DNA of 64,000 nucleotides from Dichomitus squalens LYAD-421 SS1 (GCF_000275845.1 NW_006766885.1:1534297-1598296), one strand, 5' to 3'; shown: positions 23,873 through 37,000, counted from the stretch's first letter. Notes: generated by a model from the letters alone, not told the origin. Made by a program: numbers and translations.

Positions 23873-25392
23873 TCAAGAGATAATCGGGAATGCCGAACCC
23901 CGCGCGGCCGCAATCCAGCTAGCGTCCGCGTCGGGATACTGTATAGGAGGCACCATATCAGATCGACAGCCATCGTAAGATAAGAAGAGGGTCACGAACC
24001 TCGAAAGCCATTATGCCCGCGCCTGAAGGATTATAGATGGACTAGGTTCAGTATATTGACATGGGGGAGGCTCTGTGCAGGAACTCACTCCACCCCTGCT
24101 GCTCAGCGGACGAGACGCATTCCCCCAGGGTCTTCGGGTCCATGAATCCCGTCGTTGTATTGGAAACAGTGGCGAATTTTCCAATGACGAGCTTGCTAGC
24201 GGGAATGCCTCCCGCTGCAAGCTCAAGAATGGATGACTGGGGGAATTGAGTTCCCGAACTGGAGACGATGCTGGTGCAGTCTGTGTACTCGTTCGCACCC
24301 TCTGGAGAACAGCTGGGGTCAGTGTGAGGAATTGCAAGATAAGAGAACCTTACGGTTGTAGTACTATGGGTGGGGTACAGTGGTAAGTCGGTACGTTAGG
24401 ATGAAGAAAATCGTGAACCGGTCATTACCTGGATGTTGTACTGGAACCAACATTATGTCAGTAGCACGATAAAAGCTTCATTGCAGTGAAGACACACCCA
24501 ATCAATCAGGTGGCCGACTTGTTTGTTGACGGTCCTATATGCGCCACTTTTGAGGAACACGGAGTTCAGCGAGAACCATGGCGCGATAGCTGCATCACAA
24601 AGAAGGCCATAGTGATGAGAAGGATCCGAAGCAGACATGGGAACAGCTACGTACGAGCATGACTCAGAATGAACTGCCCCTTGGGCAAATGTTGACGGAG
24701 TGTCTGAGTGAAGGTGACGAGCCAAGCCTCGGCAACGCCATCACCCTTGTTCATCGCATCCAAGTCCTGCCAAATATCGTACAAATTAGCCCGGGAACTA
24801 CATTCAACGCTTGTACTAGGTTGTACCTCGTAGTCGACATCGATGCCGTCCAGCCCGCTAGAGAGTACAAACTGAGCCATGGAGTTCGCCGTGGCGAGGG
24901 GGTCCGACTTGCTGGTGGTTGGCTCCTCTGAGTCACCGAACGCGGACACGATGAGGCGGATGCCTGCGTTGGCATACTCCGTCTTTGTAGCAGCTCGTTG
25001 TGCATCGGGCAAGGCAGCCCATGCAGCAGCTTGATCGAACGGTCCCTTGAGGAGGAGGAATGAAAGCGCTCTGGTGATGTGAGTCAAAGGGAGACATATC
25101 TGAGGGTACACTCATAACCCACACAACATTATACCCCTAGAGGTTGGCAAGAAACGTCAATATAATACCGCATTCATGGGCGACAGACTTCATTTACCTT
25201 GAGCTCGTTCACTGGTGGGAGCACGCTCGAAGAGACGAATTTGTTTGTATATATTACGAAGGCAGGAGAAGGTGAGGTTTGATTTTGAGTATCCGCTCCT
25301 GTTCCCGACGAAGCTATGGGCGCAGAGAGAACATAGCGCGACAGCGCCAACAAGATGAAAGCGCACGAAGCGGGAGAAAAGAATGACAACAT
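23873..25392 (-). CDS. secreted GH18 family glycoside hydrolase (chitinase-like)
   Basis: Probable extracellular enzyme acting on chitin or on N-glycan chitobiose cores. The start is ATG 25392; the first in-frame triplet upstream is not ATG. Residues 1-25 (SFFSPASCAFILLALSRYVL) form a signal peptide. After introns come ALSFLLLKGPFDQAAAWAAL, the block around NAGIRLIVSAFGDSEE, and the GH18 active-site motif DGIDVDYE, whose final Glu is the proton donor, so the enzyme looks competent. Later exons give FILSHA, PWFSLNSVFL, NKQVGHLIDW, LELAAGGIPASKLVIGKF, and a C-terminus with WSAGIMAFEYPD (formed across two introns) ending SAFPIIS. The compact single-domain form resembles the short basidiomycete GH18 / endo-beta-N-acetylglucosaminidase-like group; which of the two activities cannot be settled by eye. 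Confidence 0.85.
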
Positions 25393-26166
25393 GCCCACCA
25401 GGGACTAAGATAGCGAATGCAAAGAAAAGAGAGCGAGAAACAGTGGACTACCCTTCGACAGCAGAGGGGGTCGGAAACTTGTTGAGCGTCGCTCTCAAGA
25501 CACGTTATGAGTTGTTGGCTAGCCCGCTCTCTGTCGTTGATCAGACACCGGCGGGGCTGTGATGACATTTTCTTTGCGACGGAAAGTAACAGCATCGCTT
25601 CGAAATGCCGAGAGACAGGGCGGCATTTTGAGGCCCGGAGATCCATGCTCCGCATAATTCAGGCTCACGAGAGGCCATTGGTCCGTTGAAATGTTATGTC
25701 GACCCGATGAATGCAGTTGTCGAGCAATTGAAGGCTTGTCTGTCAGTGTCAGTACGTCGTGGAAGCGGTGAACTCACAGATGCCATAGTGGTTTTCAGTC
25801 TGACTGCCAGCGGTCTTGATATCGTATACCACGTGCCAGTACTGTTGGTGTTTGACAGCTACTAGTATGGAGTCTTGCGTGCAAGAGTCTTACTCAATCA
25901 TAAAGGCGAATTTGCTCAGCTCAATGGAAGTCAAAATCTCGGCCTGGAGCCTGTACTGAGGCAGAAGGCCAGAAGACAAGTCTCGACCAATGAACCCCCT
26001 CCCTCCAAAAGTTTGAAACATGGTCTCTAAGACGCAATGAGCGCATCAGCCGATAGTGCGACAGTTCAAGAACAGCTAGATGAGGCGAGAACGATGAGGA
26101 TGGGAGAACGGTAGCGTCTTGTAAACGTAGCCAGGACAAAATGAAGGTCACAGGAAGACAAGCGCA
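25393..26166. promoter_or_regulatory. GH18 upstream region (left copy of repeat begins at 25474)
   Basis: Promoter side of GH18. From 25474 onward the sequence is the left copy of a 934 bp stretch repeated after the N gap. No coding content is recognised. Confidence 0.45.
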
Positions 26167-26407
26167 AGGCGCTACCAGGGCTCGAACCTGGGTTTTGGGA
26201 ACACTGAAGTCAGAATCCCAAGTGATAACCACTACACTATAGCGCCACCGCTCAATATTTTCATTATGGCCACCATGTCCTCTTCCGCCCACATCTCAGG
26301 GAGTACGACGAAACTCCGGGTTCATAGCCTACTGATTCTCCGGACTGAGCCATGAATCCTCCACATATACTCATTGCTCGCAACTCCAGGGGCCCCAATA
26401 CTCATAA
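25474..26407 (+). repeat. left copy of 934 bp direct repeat flanking gap 1
   Basis: This stretch reappears at 26739-27672 with an offset of exactly 1265 bp, and appears identical wherever I compared it, including the tRNA and the first 56 bp of the BTB coding region. Copy 1 ends at the first N and copy 2 begins at the last N, the signature of two contig ends that overlap but were not merged. Confidence 0.9.
26167..26246 (-). tRNA. tRNA-Gln (CTG) with short intron, left copy
   Basis: On the minus strand the acceptor stem GGCGCTA pairs with TAGCGCC. The D-arm reads TAGTGTAGTGGTTATCAC, typical of tRNA-Gln. The anticodon stem TGGGA/TCCCA encloses TT-CTG-A, and about 8 nt (CTTCAGTG) follow as an intron after position 37. 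The T-arm is CCAGG-TTCGAGC-CCTGG. It lies in the repeated segment, so this and the 27432-27511 copy are probably one gene. Confidence 0.9.
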
Positions 26408-26738
26408 NNNNNNNNNNNNNNNNNNNNNNNNNNNNNNNNNNNNNNNNNNNNNNNNNNNNNNNNNNNNNNNNNNNNNNNNNNNNNNNNNNNNNNNNNNNNN
26501 NNNNNNNNNNNNNNNNNNNNNNNNNNNNNNNNNNNNNNNNNNNNNNNNNNNNNNNNNNNNNNNNNNNNNNNNNNNNNNNNNNNNNNNNNNNNNNNNNNNN
26601 NNNNNNNNNNNNNNNNNNNNNNNNNNNNNNNNNNNNNNNNNNNNNNNNNNNNNNNNNNNNNNNNNNNNNNNNNNNNNNNNNNNNNNNNNNNNNNNNNNNN
26701 NNNNNNNNNNNNNNNNNNNNNNNNNNNNNNNNNNNNNN
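26408..26738. other. assembly gap (331 N)
   Basis: An uninterrupted run of 331 N between two direct copies of the same 934 bp. Confidence 0.99.
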
Positions 26739-27672
26739 GAAACTTGTTGAGCGTCGCTCTCAAGACACGTTATGAGTTGTTGGCTAGCCCGCTCTCTGTC
26801 GTTGATCAGACACCGGCGGGGCTGTGATGACATTTTCTTTGCGACGGAAAGTAACAGCATCGCTTCGAAATGCCGAGAGACAGGGCGGCATTTTGAGGCC
26901 CGGAGATCCATGCTCCGCATAATTCAGGCTCACGAGAGGCCATTGGTCCGTTGAAATGTTATGTCGACCCGATGAATGCAGTTGTCGAGCAATTGAAGGC
27001 TTGTCTGTCAGTGTCAGTACGTCGTGGAAGCGGTGAACTCACAGATGCCATAGTGGTTTTCAGTCTGACTGCCAGCGGTCTTGATATCGTATACCACGTG
27101 CCAGTACTGTTGGTGTTTGACAGCTACTAGTATGGAGTCTTGCGTGCAAGAGTCTTACTCAATCATAAAGGCGAATTTGCTCAGCTCAATGGAAGTCAAA
27201 ATCTCGGCCTGGAGCCTGTACTGAGGCAGAAGGCCAGAAGACAAGTCTCGACCAATGAACCCCCTCCCTCCAAAAGTTTGAAACATGGTCTCTAAGACGC
27301 AATGAGCGCATCAGCCGATAGTGCGACAGTTCAAGAACAGCTAGATGAGGCGAGAACGATGAGGATGGGAGAACGGTAGCGTCTTGTAAACGTAGCCAGG
27401 ACAAAATGAAGGTCACAGGAAGACAAGCGCAAGGCGCTACCAGGGCTCGAACCTGGGTTTTGGGAACACTGAAGTCAGAATCCCAAGTGATAACCACTAC
27501 ACTATAGCGCCACCGCTCAATATTTTCATTATGGCCACCATGTCCTCTTCCGCCCACATCTCAGGGAGTACGACGAAACTCCGGGTTCATAGCCTACTGA
27601 TTCTCCGGACTGAGCCATGAATCCTCCACATATACTCATTGCTCGCAACTCCAGGGGCCCCAATACTCATAA
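26739..27672 (+). repeat. right copy of 934 bp direct repeat flanking gap 1
   Basis: Counterpart of 25474-26407. It continues without a break into the complete BTB gene, so this is the copy to use for that gene. Confidence 0.9.
27432..27511 (-). tRNA. tRNA-Gln (CTG) with short intron, right copy
   Basis: Same sequence and structure as the tRNA at 26167-26246, within the second copy of the gap-flanking repeat. It is probably an assembly duplicate rather than a second gene. Confidence 0.88.
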
Positions 27673-29716
27673 TCCATCTGCTTCTCTCAGCTCCCCCACT
27701 GAGACTCATGCAGCCGCGGCCGGAATATTCAGATCTGCAGGCTCCCCGTCCTGGTATTTCGAGGAGTACGAGTCCGACGGAATGACATCCTCCCTCAGCA
27801 CCAACGGCGACATGGATGATCCCATAGAGATTGACGAGACCTTCACCCTTACCAGTAAGTTCCCCGGAAATGTCAAAATCGTTGTCGAGTCCACAACCTT
27901 CTGGTGCGCACCCTCACAATCTCATCTCCGAGCGCCGAGTCCGGAGCTGAAACGTCGTCCGTCTACTTTGTCACCATAAAGGGCACACAAGGAGATTCTA
28001 TACTTTGCCTCGGCATTCTTCCAGGCCGCCCTCTCTGGAGGGTGGGCTGAGACGGAGAAGGAGTCTGGTCGGCCGCAGTCCGTGTCCTCAGTCATCACTA
28101 TCTCCCAACCACCCGTTGTTCCTGGTTCCAAGCCTGACCTTGAGACCCATTCCGAGATCACCTTCGCGCCCATGGATCCTGATATGGACCCGGACGAGCT
28201 TGACCTGGACATCGATATCAGCGATAGCGACGCCAGTGACGCGGAGGCAAGCACGGAAGACAAGACGCGAGCACGCGAGGACAGTCTGAGCAAGCTGGAG
28301 AAGTCGAACCCCACAACACCAACAAGCCCGTCGGAGAAGGCGAAAGCCAAGGCGCCAGATATAGACGGGAATACTGCAGGTCCTTCCACGCTTAGAAGGA
28401 CGCGGCTGTTCAAACGGCAGGTTCCAGAAAAGGAGAAACGTCCAGACGCTATCATCGTGCTCAAGGAGGAGAAGGTGCGCGCCGTATGCAGTCATCTCTA
28501 GCGTTGATCCATTCAAGGGCTCCTGCAGGCAAGCACCTTCCACGACTTCCTCAAATACGTATATCCGCAGTAAGCGTTGTCTCTGTTACCATAGCCACTC
28601 CCCGTCTCACAATGACCCTGCGTGCAGCCTCGTGTGCACTATTACATGGAACAACGTTGAGGGCCTCATGAATATCTCACATAAGCTGCACGTCTCCGCG
28701 TTGCAGAACGAGTGCCTCACGTTCCTTCTCACCCATGCCGCGGGTCGTCCGATCAAAGCTATGCGCATAGCGGAGCTGTTTGATGAAGAGGAGCTCTATC
28801 GTGAGTCGAGCAGGTTTGTTCTAGACAACCCCGGTGGCTGGTCGGAAGAGGAGCTTGGGACGCTGAGTCAAGCAACATTACTCAAGCTTGAGAAGAGGTC
28901 TGTCCCGCGGTACGCTTCCTCGTTACCCGAATATTGACGTGACGATACAGGCGAACGTGGTTCCTAGAACGAGTACTCAAACTTGGGCTGGTCCAAATCG
29001 CTAAGGAGTACCAATGCGTACGCACCGGTGTCCCACATCGTCAAGACAGAGCATGTAACTAATGCGTCCGATCTGGATCTCCTTCCATGCAGTGCTTGTC
29101 ATGTCCAGATTCAGCGAACTGTGCTCGTCTTCTCGACGAGAAGTGGAAACAAGCCTACCAGGCCGTCTTCCGCTTTGGTAAGTCGCCATCTCTCACATTG
29201 ACGTCGGGCGAGACACCCGCTTGTCAGGTAGCAGCTGAACGTCCGAACGCTTATCGCAATGCTCCGCGCACGTAGGACCCTGCCAACCGTCAATGGTGTT
29301 CCGCTACCTCCGCACGCTCGAAGGCGTCAGCCCCCCGCTCTCGCTCACTCATCTCAGTTGCCAGACGACCGCGAAGGCATTCGTCGCCACACGTACGTCG
29401 CTCTTTCCTCACTTGCCTCGTTCGCTCGTCTTAATTCACATGTCCTTGCGAAACACCTGCCTGTCACGTATGACAATGACTATTGAACTGATCGCCGCTC
29501 GCCAACGCCGCCCTCTGCCACCCGCTGCATACGCCAGTGTTCGACCGCATGTTCTCCCTTGGGGTACGTGGCAGCGGGACAGACACCGCACCGCTGGGCG
29601 CGCGCGTCGCCGCAGTCGCTGGCAGTGCGACGTCCGGGCCCCGTCGTCACTTCCTATACTGCTCCCTCCACGGCGATACCAACCAGCGCAGCAAGCGCTC
29701 TCGCGAGCAGTCGTGA
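27617..29716 (+). CDS. BTB/POZ domain protein with large internal insertion
   Basis: BTB proteins dimerise and often act as Cullin-3 adaptors or transcription cofactors. From ATG 27617, about 75 Ser-rich residues lead to FTLTSKFPGNVKIVVESTTF and, across an intron, WAHKEILYFASAFFQAALSG: the strand and helix that open a BTB fold. About 140 acidic, probably disordered residues (DPDELDLDIDISDSD, then Pro/Ser/Lys) interrupt the domain. It resumes with TFHDFLKYVYPH, NNVEGLMNISHKLHVSALQN, and IAELFDEEELYRESSRF. A later region contains CLSCPDSANCARLLDEKW and ends HLSCQTTAKAFVATLFDRMF, HFLYCSLHGD and a basic tail. Introns with matching phases lie near 27901-27986, 28475-28528, 28572-28626, 28898-28950, 29036-29092, 29178-29275 and 29391-29540. 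The last intron is the least certain. About 470 residues. Confidence 0.8.
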
Positions 29717-31040
29717 GGGTACGCGGCCGCCACGGGGGCCCACCGCCTCGGGAGTGTGTATCTTTCTTCCATCCTCGACTTGCTATGTCTGTGCTTTCTT
29801 GCTATTCATACGCTCTATCTCTCTCGCACATGTGTATCTATCTTATTCTGTGTCACCTTGTGTCGATCAGACGCCTTGCGCATTGTAATGCAATCACTTA
29901 TCAGGATGACTTCAGAAGGTGACGAGACTTGCTGCGGCCGGTCATGGACTACGCGCATGTCCCCTTGCCCGTGAAGGCGGTGCTAGTGGTAATCCAAAGA
30001 GGCGAACGCCAATATGGAACACTCATGATTATAGGTTCTTCCCGTCACGGGAATGTATCCCGCATTGTCCTGCGTTTCGTCTTCCTTGCATTTACCATTA
30101 GTTCTGTCCAAGGACCAACTTTTCTTTCTCCTTCTGACCACGACCGGACGTAACCTATGGCTAGCGACCTTGGTGTAGGCTCGTACAGTGTGGGTAGCCT
30201 AAAGCCTGGACACCCCTAAGTGGTAGGCACCCGAGAATCCTGTGGCTGCGACTTTATGTTTATGTGTACTGTCTGACGAATTTCCGACTTCGGAAGGGGA
30301 GACAGACGACTGCAAGACATTCTCGGGTGCTGATACTTCGATGATTTTATTTCCAGGTTGGGCCATCGTTCGACTCATTTTTCGGTTTTCTCCCCACCCC
30401 CCCCCCCCCCCATAGGCCTCATGGCTCAACTGTGAACGCAAATCAAGGCACAGTAGGCTAGACTCTGAATTATCATGACACCTCAAGCCATTCTGGTAAA
30501 TGTATCATAGGGGTCCGGAGTTACGATGGTATACAGATTGATAAGAGCTCGGGTATAGATACTGTGCCACGCATGGGATGCTGATGTCGTATAGGCGGGG
30601 GAGGGCTCGGGCTCGGTGGGCCCTAAGGGAATACTATGGTGAGGGTAAACGAGGGGGCACGGCTACTGTTGCTCATAGGGCGGGTGTGGAGATAATAACA
30701 ACAATGCGATGCGTCGGAAGACGGGCGCAAGGAAGACGTAAGACGACAAGTACCGTTCCATGCCAATCCACTGCAGAGAAACCACCGACGGAGATGCATA
30801 GTAAAATGGCATGTGATGGGCGAATAATCAAGTAAGGGGTAAACGAGATAGAGAAGGCCGAATAAGAACGGGAATGAGGGAATAGAACTTTTGGTACAAG
30901 ATGCGATGCGCGGTGAAGGTTCTACAGGGATACAACCACACTGGACCAGCGTGCATTGAACATGAGATGGAGAGATGCGAGATGATGAACAAATACGTAA
31001 TAATGAGGGATATGAAGAGACATGACGACCCTGAGGTTTA
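29717..31040. other. convergent intergenic region with poly(C) tract
   Basis: 1.3 kb between the 3' ends of the BTB and RhoGAP genes. It holds a run of 15 C at 30397-30411. No supported coding frame. Confidence 0.5.
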
Positions 31041-34000
31041 TCACTGCGTCGGGAGTTGTGAATCGAAGACTCGCTGCGCGTTCTCAATAAGCCATTCGAC
31101 GCAGAGGGCTTTGCCTGCCATGTCACTGAACTCGGCAGCGGGATCGGGCGAACGCATGAGCGTTGCTATGGAAGGTTGTCAGATACTTGGACAGAGAAAC
31201 GCATGCGAATCGGCTTACGTCCAAAGACGACACCGAGATTCCTTGCATGCATGAGGTTGCGCTCGCTGCGTTCACATACCCTATACCGCAGCTGATTAGT
31301 ACAATGAACTTTGGGAGCGGATATGGGGATAAGACTAACCGGTTCAAGTGAAGCATTAGCGCTCTAAGGGTGTAATAATGCTCCGCGGGCAGGTCGTGAA
31401 TGAGGTCGGTGAACGTGGTAGCCTTGATGACAGGATCGCGTATAGTAGATGCGCTTATGAACTTGTCGTGAAGCGCGAACGTCAGGAGCGGGTTTGGAAG
31501 TGCGCGGAAGTATGCCTTAAGCACGGAGGTGACGCTGCATATGTCGTTAAAACGATCTGAATCGCGAAGATCGAATGCCGCGTATTCGCCACGCTCGAAC
31601 AGCTGGGTAATCATCTTTGACTGGCCAGAGCCGCCTGTCTTGCGGTAGATACCCTCATACTCGAGAGCTATGGCCTCGTGTTCAGCACCAGGAGGATAAC
31701 AGTAAACAGTAGCAACGTACCAATGTTGTCCACAGCATCGATACATTTCTCGACAATGACAGGAACCATTCGTTCCTCATCCTTGGAGTCAGCATGGACC
31801 TGCTCAATGAGATCACGGCCAAACATAGACGGTGCTGCAAAAATTCGTCAAGATCAATTGCATGTGGGCTGACAATCAATCCACTCACGCAGTGGAGCAA
31901 GAGGTGCCTGTGACTCGTCCCGTGAAGCCAGTGTCTGTTGCGTGCACGCCAGGTTCACATTATGGATGCAACGAGTGTGCACCGCAATGCTACAGTCTAT
32001 AACGCGCCGTGTCATGATCCATGTCAGAACCAGTTCAAACCCGATGCGCCACAAGTGAGGATAACAACTCACTATTGCACCGGAGCTGCGATCCCCACAT
32101 CTTATCACCGCAGTGGTCGCACCTCGCAACCCTCAGCACGGACACTTGCTGGAAGACGTGCTCCGTCCGCCACTTAGCCTTGCCCGTGTCCACACCATTC
32201 GTGAGGGCAATATTCTCCTTGGGGGCCTTCGACCCGGGCCATTTGATGAACCGCGGCTTGGCCTGCTGCTGCACGGGAGTGTCCTGCACATCCGGCTTCG
32301 TGATCTTAATGAACTTGGTGTCGGACCCTTCCTCAGAGAGCGCAAGCGTCGTGGACGATACGGAGTTATTGAGCATGGGCGGCGACCTTGCGCGCTCGAA
32401 CGAGTTGTTCTGGCGTTCCTGCAAGACCCCCTCCTCCTTGGCGACCCCACCCTGCTCCAGACGACGTTGATACTGTGAGTTGAGCTGCGCGAGCTCCTCG
32501 TTCCGCTTGTTGAGCACGGTCGTCTCCTCCAAGATGGCGTCTCGCGAAGCTTGAAGCTCCGCGATTTCGCGTTGAAGGCTTTCGCGCTGCTCGTTCAATG
32601 GGATGAGCTCGTGCTGATACTGGACCTTGATGTTATCAAAGCGCATCGACAGGCCTCGGGTCAACGAAGCCCCTCCTTCTTCGCTGTCAATAACGGTAGA
32701 GGAGCTGCAGTGATCAAACACACGTAAATCTCTGCTGGCATCATGGAAGTCAAGAGAGGACGCACCTGCGGGAAGCGGAGAGCTGTTCGACTTCGGCGAG
32801 TGTCATGTCGCGTTCGACCTTTAGCTTGGAGAGGTCGCGTTCCAGAGTGGACATCTGGTCAGTCCTCTCTTGTGCAAGCTGCCTCTGCGCCTCCTGGCGT
32901 TTGGAGTCGCCAGTGATCGCGGTCAGGCGTACAGCCTGGCCCGACAACAGGACACGCAACCGTGTCACCTCGGCCTCGGCATCCCGTCGCGCCTTCAGCT
33001 CGCGGTCGTACTCGGTCTGCGCAACCGTCAAGCCATCCATGTATTGCTTGCTAGCCCGCTGCGATGCGACGCCACGACACGTATATCAGCCCCCCTAAAC
33101 TTCACCTCCGCGGCAACCGAGCAAATCAACGCCGACTCACCTTCACGCCATCTAGGCTCTGCTTTAGGCCCGCGTACTCGTTCATCTGCCGGTCGAACAC
33201 ATTCAGTAGGCTCTGGACCAAGCCTACGTCAAGCGTCACCTGGGCCGCGCCTCGCTCGGACGCAGCGGTCACCGCCTCATGCAGCCGCCACCGCAACGCC
33301 TCCGCATTGTCGCTCGGCGCAGTGACAGTGATGCGCGCCAGCCCGTTCCCGTTCGCCCCATTGACAGGTGCACCGCGCGAAGCGTTCGAGTCCACTCTCT
33401 GATGTCCGCCCCGCCGCCCAATGCTCAGAGGGGGCGTCCCAGCGCGACCGTTCGACTCCAGTCGCGCGCGGTCCCGGTCGATCGACCCACGTGGCCTGTC
33501 GAAGTAGTCGTGCTCGGATGACGACGACGACGAGCTCACCGCGCCGTTCCTGTCCACGCGCCTCACCGGCGTCTCGTCCGTCGAGTGGTCCGCAGAGCCC
33601 AGTACCGTAATGTCGCTCTTCGGCGTCGTCGGCGCGCCAGCCGAGTCCGGCGGAGTGAGGCTGACGTCGGCCTTGAGCTGGCCTCCGTCCTTTTCCTTCT
33701 CCTTGCCCGACGCAGTGGAAACCGCCGCCACCGCCTTGTTGAAGTAGTCGTCGAAGTCACCCGGGCCCATGGATATCCGGATCGGAGGCAGCGCGGGCGC
33801 GATGTACGTCGCGATGGACGTGCGTTCCACAGGCGAAGACTCGGACGTGCGCTCCACCGGCGACGACTCGGGCGTGCCCTCGCTCCCGCCGTACGCGGGC
33901 GTCGAGCTCCGTCCCGGAACGTCCACGCGCAGGTCGTTCGGCCGCCTCGGAAGCTCCTTCGGCGGGAGCGACGGCGGGCGGGAGGGCACGTGCCCGTCGC

Positions 34001-37000
34001 TCGAGTGGTCCTGCTCCGACTCCGTGTCCGTCCCGCTCTCGATCCCGTGCGGGACGTCGACGAAGTGCGCAGGCGACGGCGGGACCGAGCCGCCGCTCCC
34101 GCGCTTCTTCTCGGGGGTCCCGTCCCACTCGCCCTTGCGCGCGCGGAAGTTGCTCCCGTTGAGGTTCAGTTCCGGGGGCCTGCGCTGGTCTGGGCTGGGA
34201 ATCGGGCTGCGCTGAAGAACAAGGTTCGAGGGGGACACTGCCTCGAGAGCCTCGAACGACGACGGGATTCCAAGGCTCGTCGAGCGCGCGGGCATGCGGT
34301 CGAGGTTGAGCGTGGGCCGCGGCTGCGGGGCACGTGTGGACCCTGCCTCGGGCAGGTACGCACTCGATGACGCAGAGCGCGCTCGTCCTGCAGCGTTACG
34401 TGACGCGTCGTGGTCGTACGGGTTGCGGCCATTAGGTGGGGAGATGGGCGACTCTTGGTAGTCGCTGTCGGAGGGGTCGGGCGAGAAAGAGTTGAAGTAG
34501 TCACGGAGGGGAGAGTTGGGCCGGGGAGAATCACGGCCTCGCAGGCTAGAGGTGTTGATAGGAGGCGTGTTGTTCGAGTACGAACGTTTGTAGTCTGTCG
34601 GGGCACCGTTCTGGCTCGTGTTCAGCGATGCGCTGCTCGCGACCTGGCGGAGGACGTTCAACGGGCGGACGCTGGCGTCGAAACTCTTGCGCTTGTTGAG
34701 GTTGGCGTTGTCTCCAGTGGGCACCGAGAGCGTCTGCATGTTCGACGTTGGCGACGAGCGGTAGTGGTCGATGGGCGAGCTGGCAGCAGAGCTTCCAGCG
34801 GTGGACGGGCGACCGGCGTTTACGTTGACGCGCGTCATGGAAGGCGAGGATGGCAACCCGATGAACATCCCCGAATGGCGTTTCGACAGAGGCCCGGAAG
34901 GCCTGTCCACAGGCGATCCTAGAAGGCCGTGCGATGACGACGGGCCTGACGGCGATGCTGCAGCGGCCTGCTCCTGCTGTCGATGGTGCGACTCGGGAGC
35001 GACGAGGTTGGTGAGTATCGACCCCCGCCGTGCACCTGCTGAAGAGGGCCCGGACGAGTGGCTGTCCACCGACCCGGGCACGCGGTACGAGCTCGACCGC
35101 GAGAGGCTTCCATTGTACTGAGACGTGTCAGGGGACGACCCCTCGCCAGAGGTGGCTCGCGAGTTCGGCCGTCCTTGTTCGTCGACGCCCTGCGCAAACA
35201 ACACACCGCCAGTTGAGTCTCGTGCGCGCTTCGCACGCAGTTATATGCGTAACAGAAACCACTTACTGTGTTCGCAGGGCGACCATGCTGGCCTTCTCGG
35301 GAGTCTCTACCATTCACGCTCCCGCTGGACGTGCCAGAAGGCGGCGGCGGCGGCGCCTGTTGTTGCTGTTTCTGTGGTTGTTGCTCCTGCTGCTGGGCCG
35401 CCCGCTCCTGCTTGCTAGCCTGGTGCCTCCTGCTCCTCGCGACGCGTTCGTTATGGCAATTCATGCAGTAGATGCCCTTGCGCGTCTTGGCGAACACGAG
35501 CTCGTCGATCCGGTTCTGGCACACCTTGCACTTGAAGCAGTGCGCGTGGTACGAGTCGTCCCCGGTCATGATCGCCTCGTCGAGGATCGGCTGCTGGCAG
35601 ACCGAGCAGCTGTACGAGCAGTTCGCGCAGATCGGCGACCCGTCCGAGAGCAGGAGGAGGTTCGTGTCCGCCGTCACCTGGTTCCCGCATTTTGCGCACT
35701 TGAAGCAGTCGACGTGGAAGAAGGATTGTCTGGAGGACGCGATCGCCGAGGTCAGCATCGAACACACGTATTCAGAAGATACCGAGGATGGGTGTAAAAA
35801 CGAAGCAACAGGGGGCTGAAGATAAGCAAGGAAAGAAGGTTCTCAGAACCACTGCAGGGCGAAGGCGGTCCACGCCGCTGTACATAGCGCTCCTAACGGC
35901 TCCGTACTTATCACGACGCCAGACGCGTTTCCAGACGCCAACTCGACTCTCCTCACGGAGGATGTTGGGCCCGGTCCACATAGCCCGACTTCACAAGGAA
36001 TGTTGTAGCAAGGAAGGACCGCCACCCGACGTTACGCAGTAATGCAATCAAGAAGGCTAGGCACGGAAGGTTGTTTGGGAGACAGACGGATTGAATGTTC
36101 TGGGGATGATGATGGATGACATTGGTGCGATACGCGAGAGAAGGCGGCACCGACCTGCGTCGATCGTGCATCTGTCCAACATTACCCAGAAGAAGCAGCC
36201 GCGCCGCCACTGCTGCTACGAGGAGCCGCCGCGGAGTCCCCTTGCGTAACATGCAGATGCAAGTTTGTTCGTTCGCACTTGCAGGCTCCCAGCAAGATAG
36301 ACGCATGTCGTTCAACTAATGGAGACCGGGGACCCAGGCTGCCCCCTTACATCTAGACGTGCGATGGCGCGCTTTATGCACAGACGGGTTGCACCACTCC
36401 TGAGGCTTGACGGCGAGCGCAATATTCGGAGGCCAGGCCTTCGACAACCCTCGCCGAGCGCCCGAATCGTACGAAGAGCTGAGTTAAGCGCATAGATCAC
36501 GGAGGTAGCCAGCAGGAATGTGGGTGTGTGACTGGATACGACAGTGAATCACAGTGACCGCCGACCACAACCCTAATCGAAGCCTCTTACACACGATGCT
36601 GAAGAAGCTGCGGCTTGGCCTCAAGCGACGCACCTCCTCTACCGCGCGAGGAATCTCAGGACAGCACGGCGCGAGAACACCAAGCGCGTTGCACGCGCGA
36701 GGGCCCATGACAACCGCTAACACGATGTCTCGCAGCCAAATATCCCGTGAGCGATATGAGCGTACGCCGTCGGATCTTCCCAGCCACACTGCTGCTGCGT
36801 CTCCACCATGGGGAGGGGGGGGGGAGATAGAGAATGGGTCCCAGCTCCATCTCCGCGTTCGGCGAAGACCACGTCTCTGTCGAAGAGGGCGCACACAAGG
36901 AACCCGAACAGGCCTCTGCCCCGGACACACCGGGGAGTGATTGCCAAGAGGAGCGGGAGCATGCGGGACGTGGGCGAGCAGGGCAATGCGCATCATAGCC

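Noticed and set aside
25921..26292. Minus-strand open frame of 123 codons between GH18 and BTB
   Set aside because: It overlaps the tRNA-Gln and has no domain; it also appears in the duplicate copy, so its repetition is not evidence of conservation.
26739..27672. A genuine tandem duplication carrying a second tRNA-Gln
   Set aside because: Both copies end exactly at the N run and look identical, and the same happens at the second gap; unmerged contig overlap is simpler.
33585..34370. Plus-strand open frame of 261 codons opposite the RhoGAP linker
   Set aside because: Arginine-rich antisense translation of a Ser/Pro-rich GC-rich exon; no motif.
36554..36940. Nested plus-strand gene inside the large RhoGAP intron
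   Set aside because: The frame is open for 128 codons but Arg/Ser-rich without a domain or splice support; kept only as a possibility in the intron finding.
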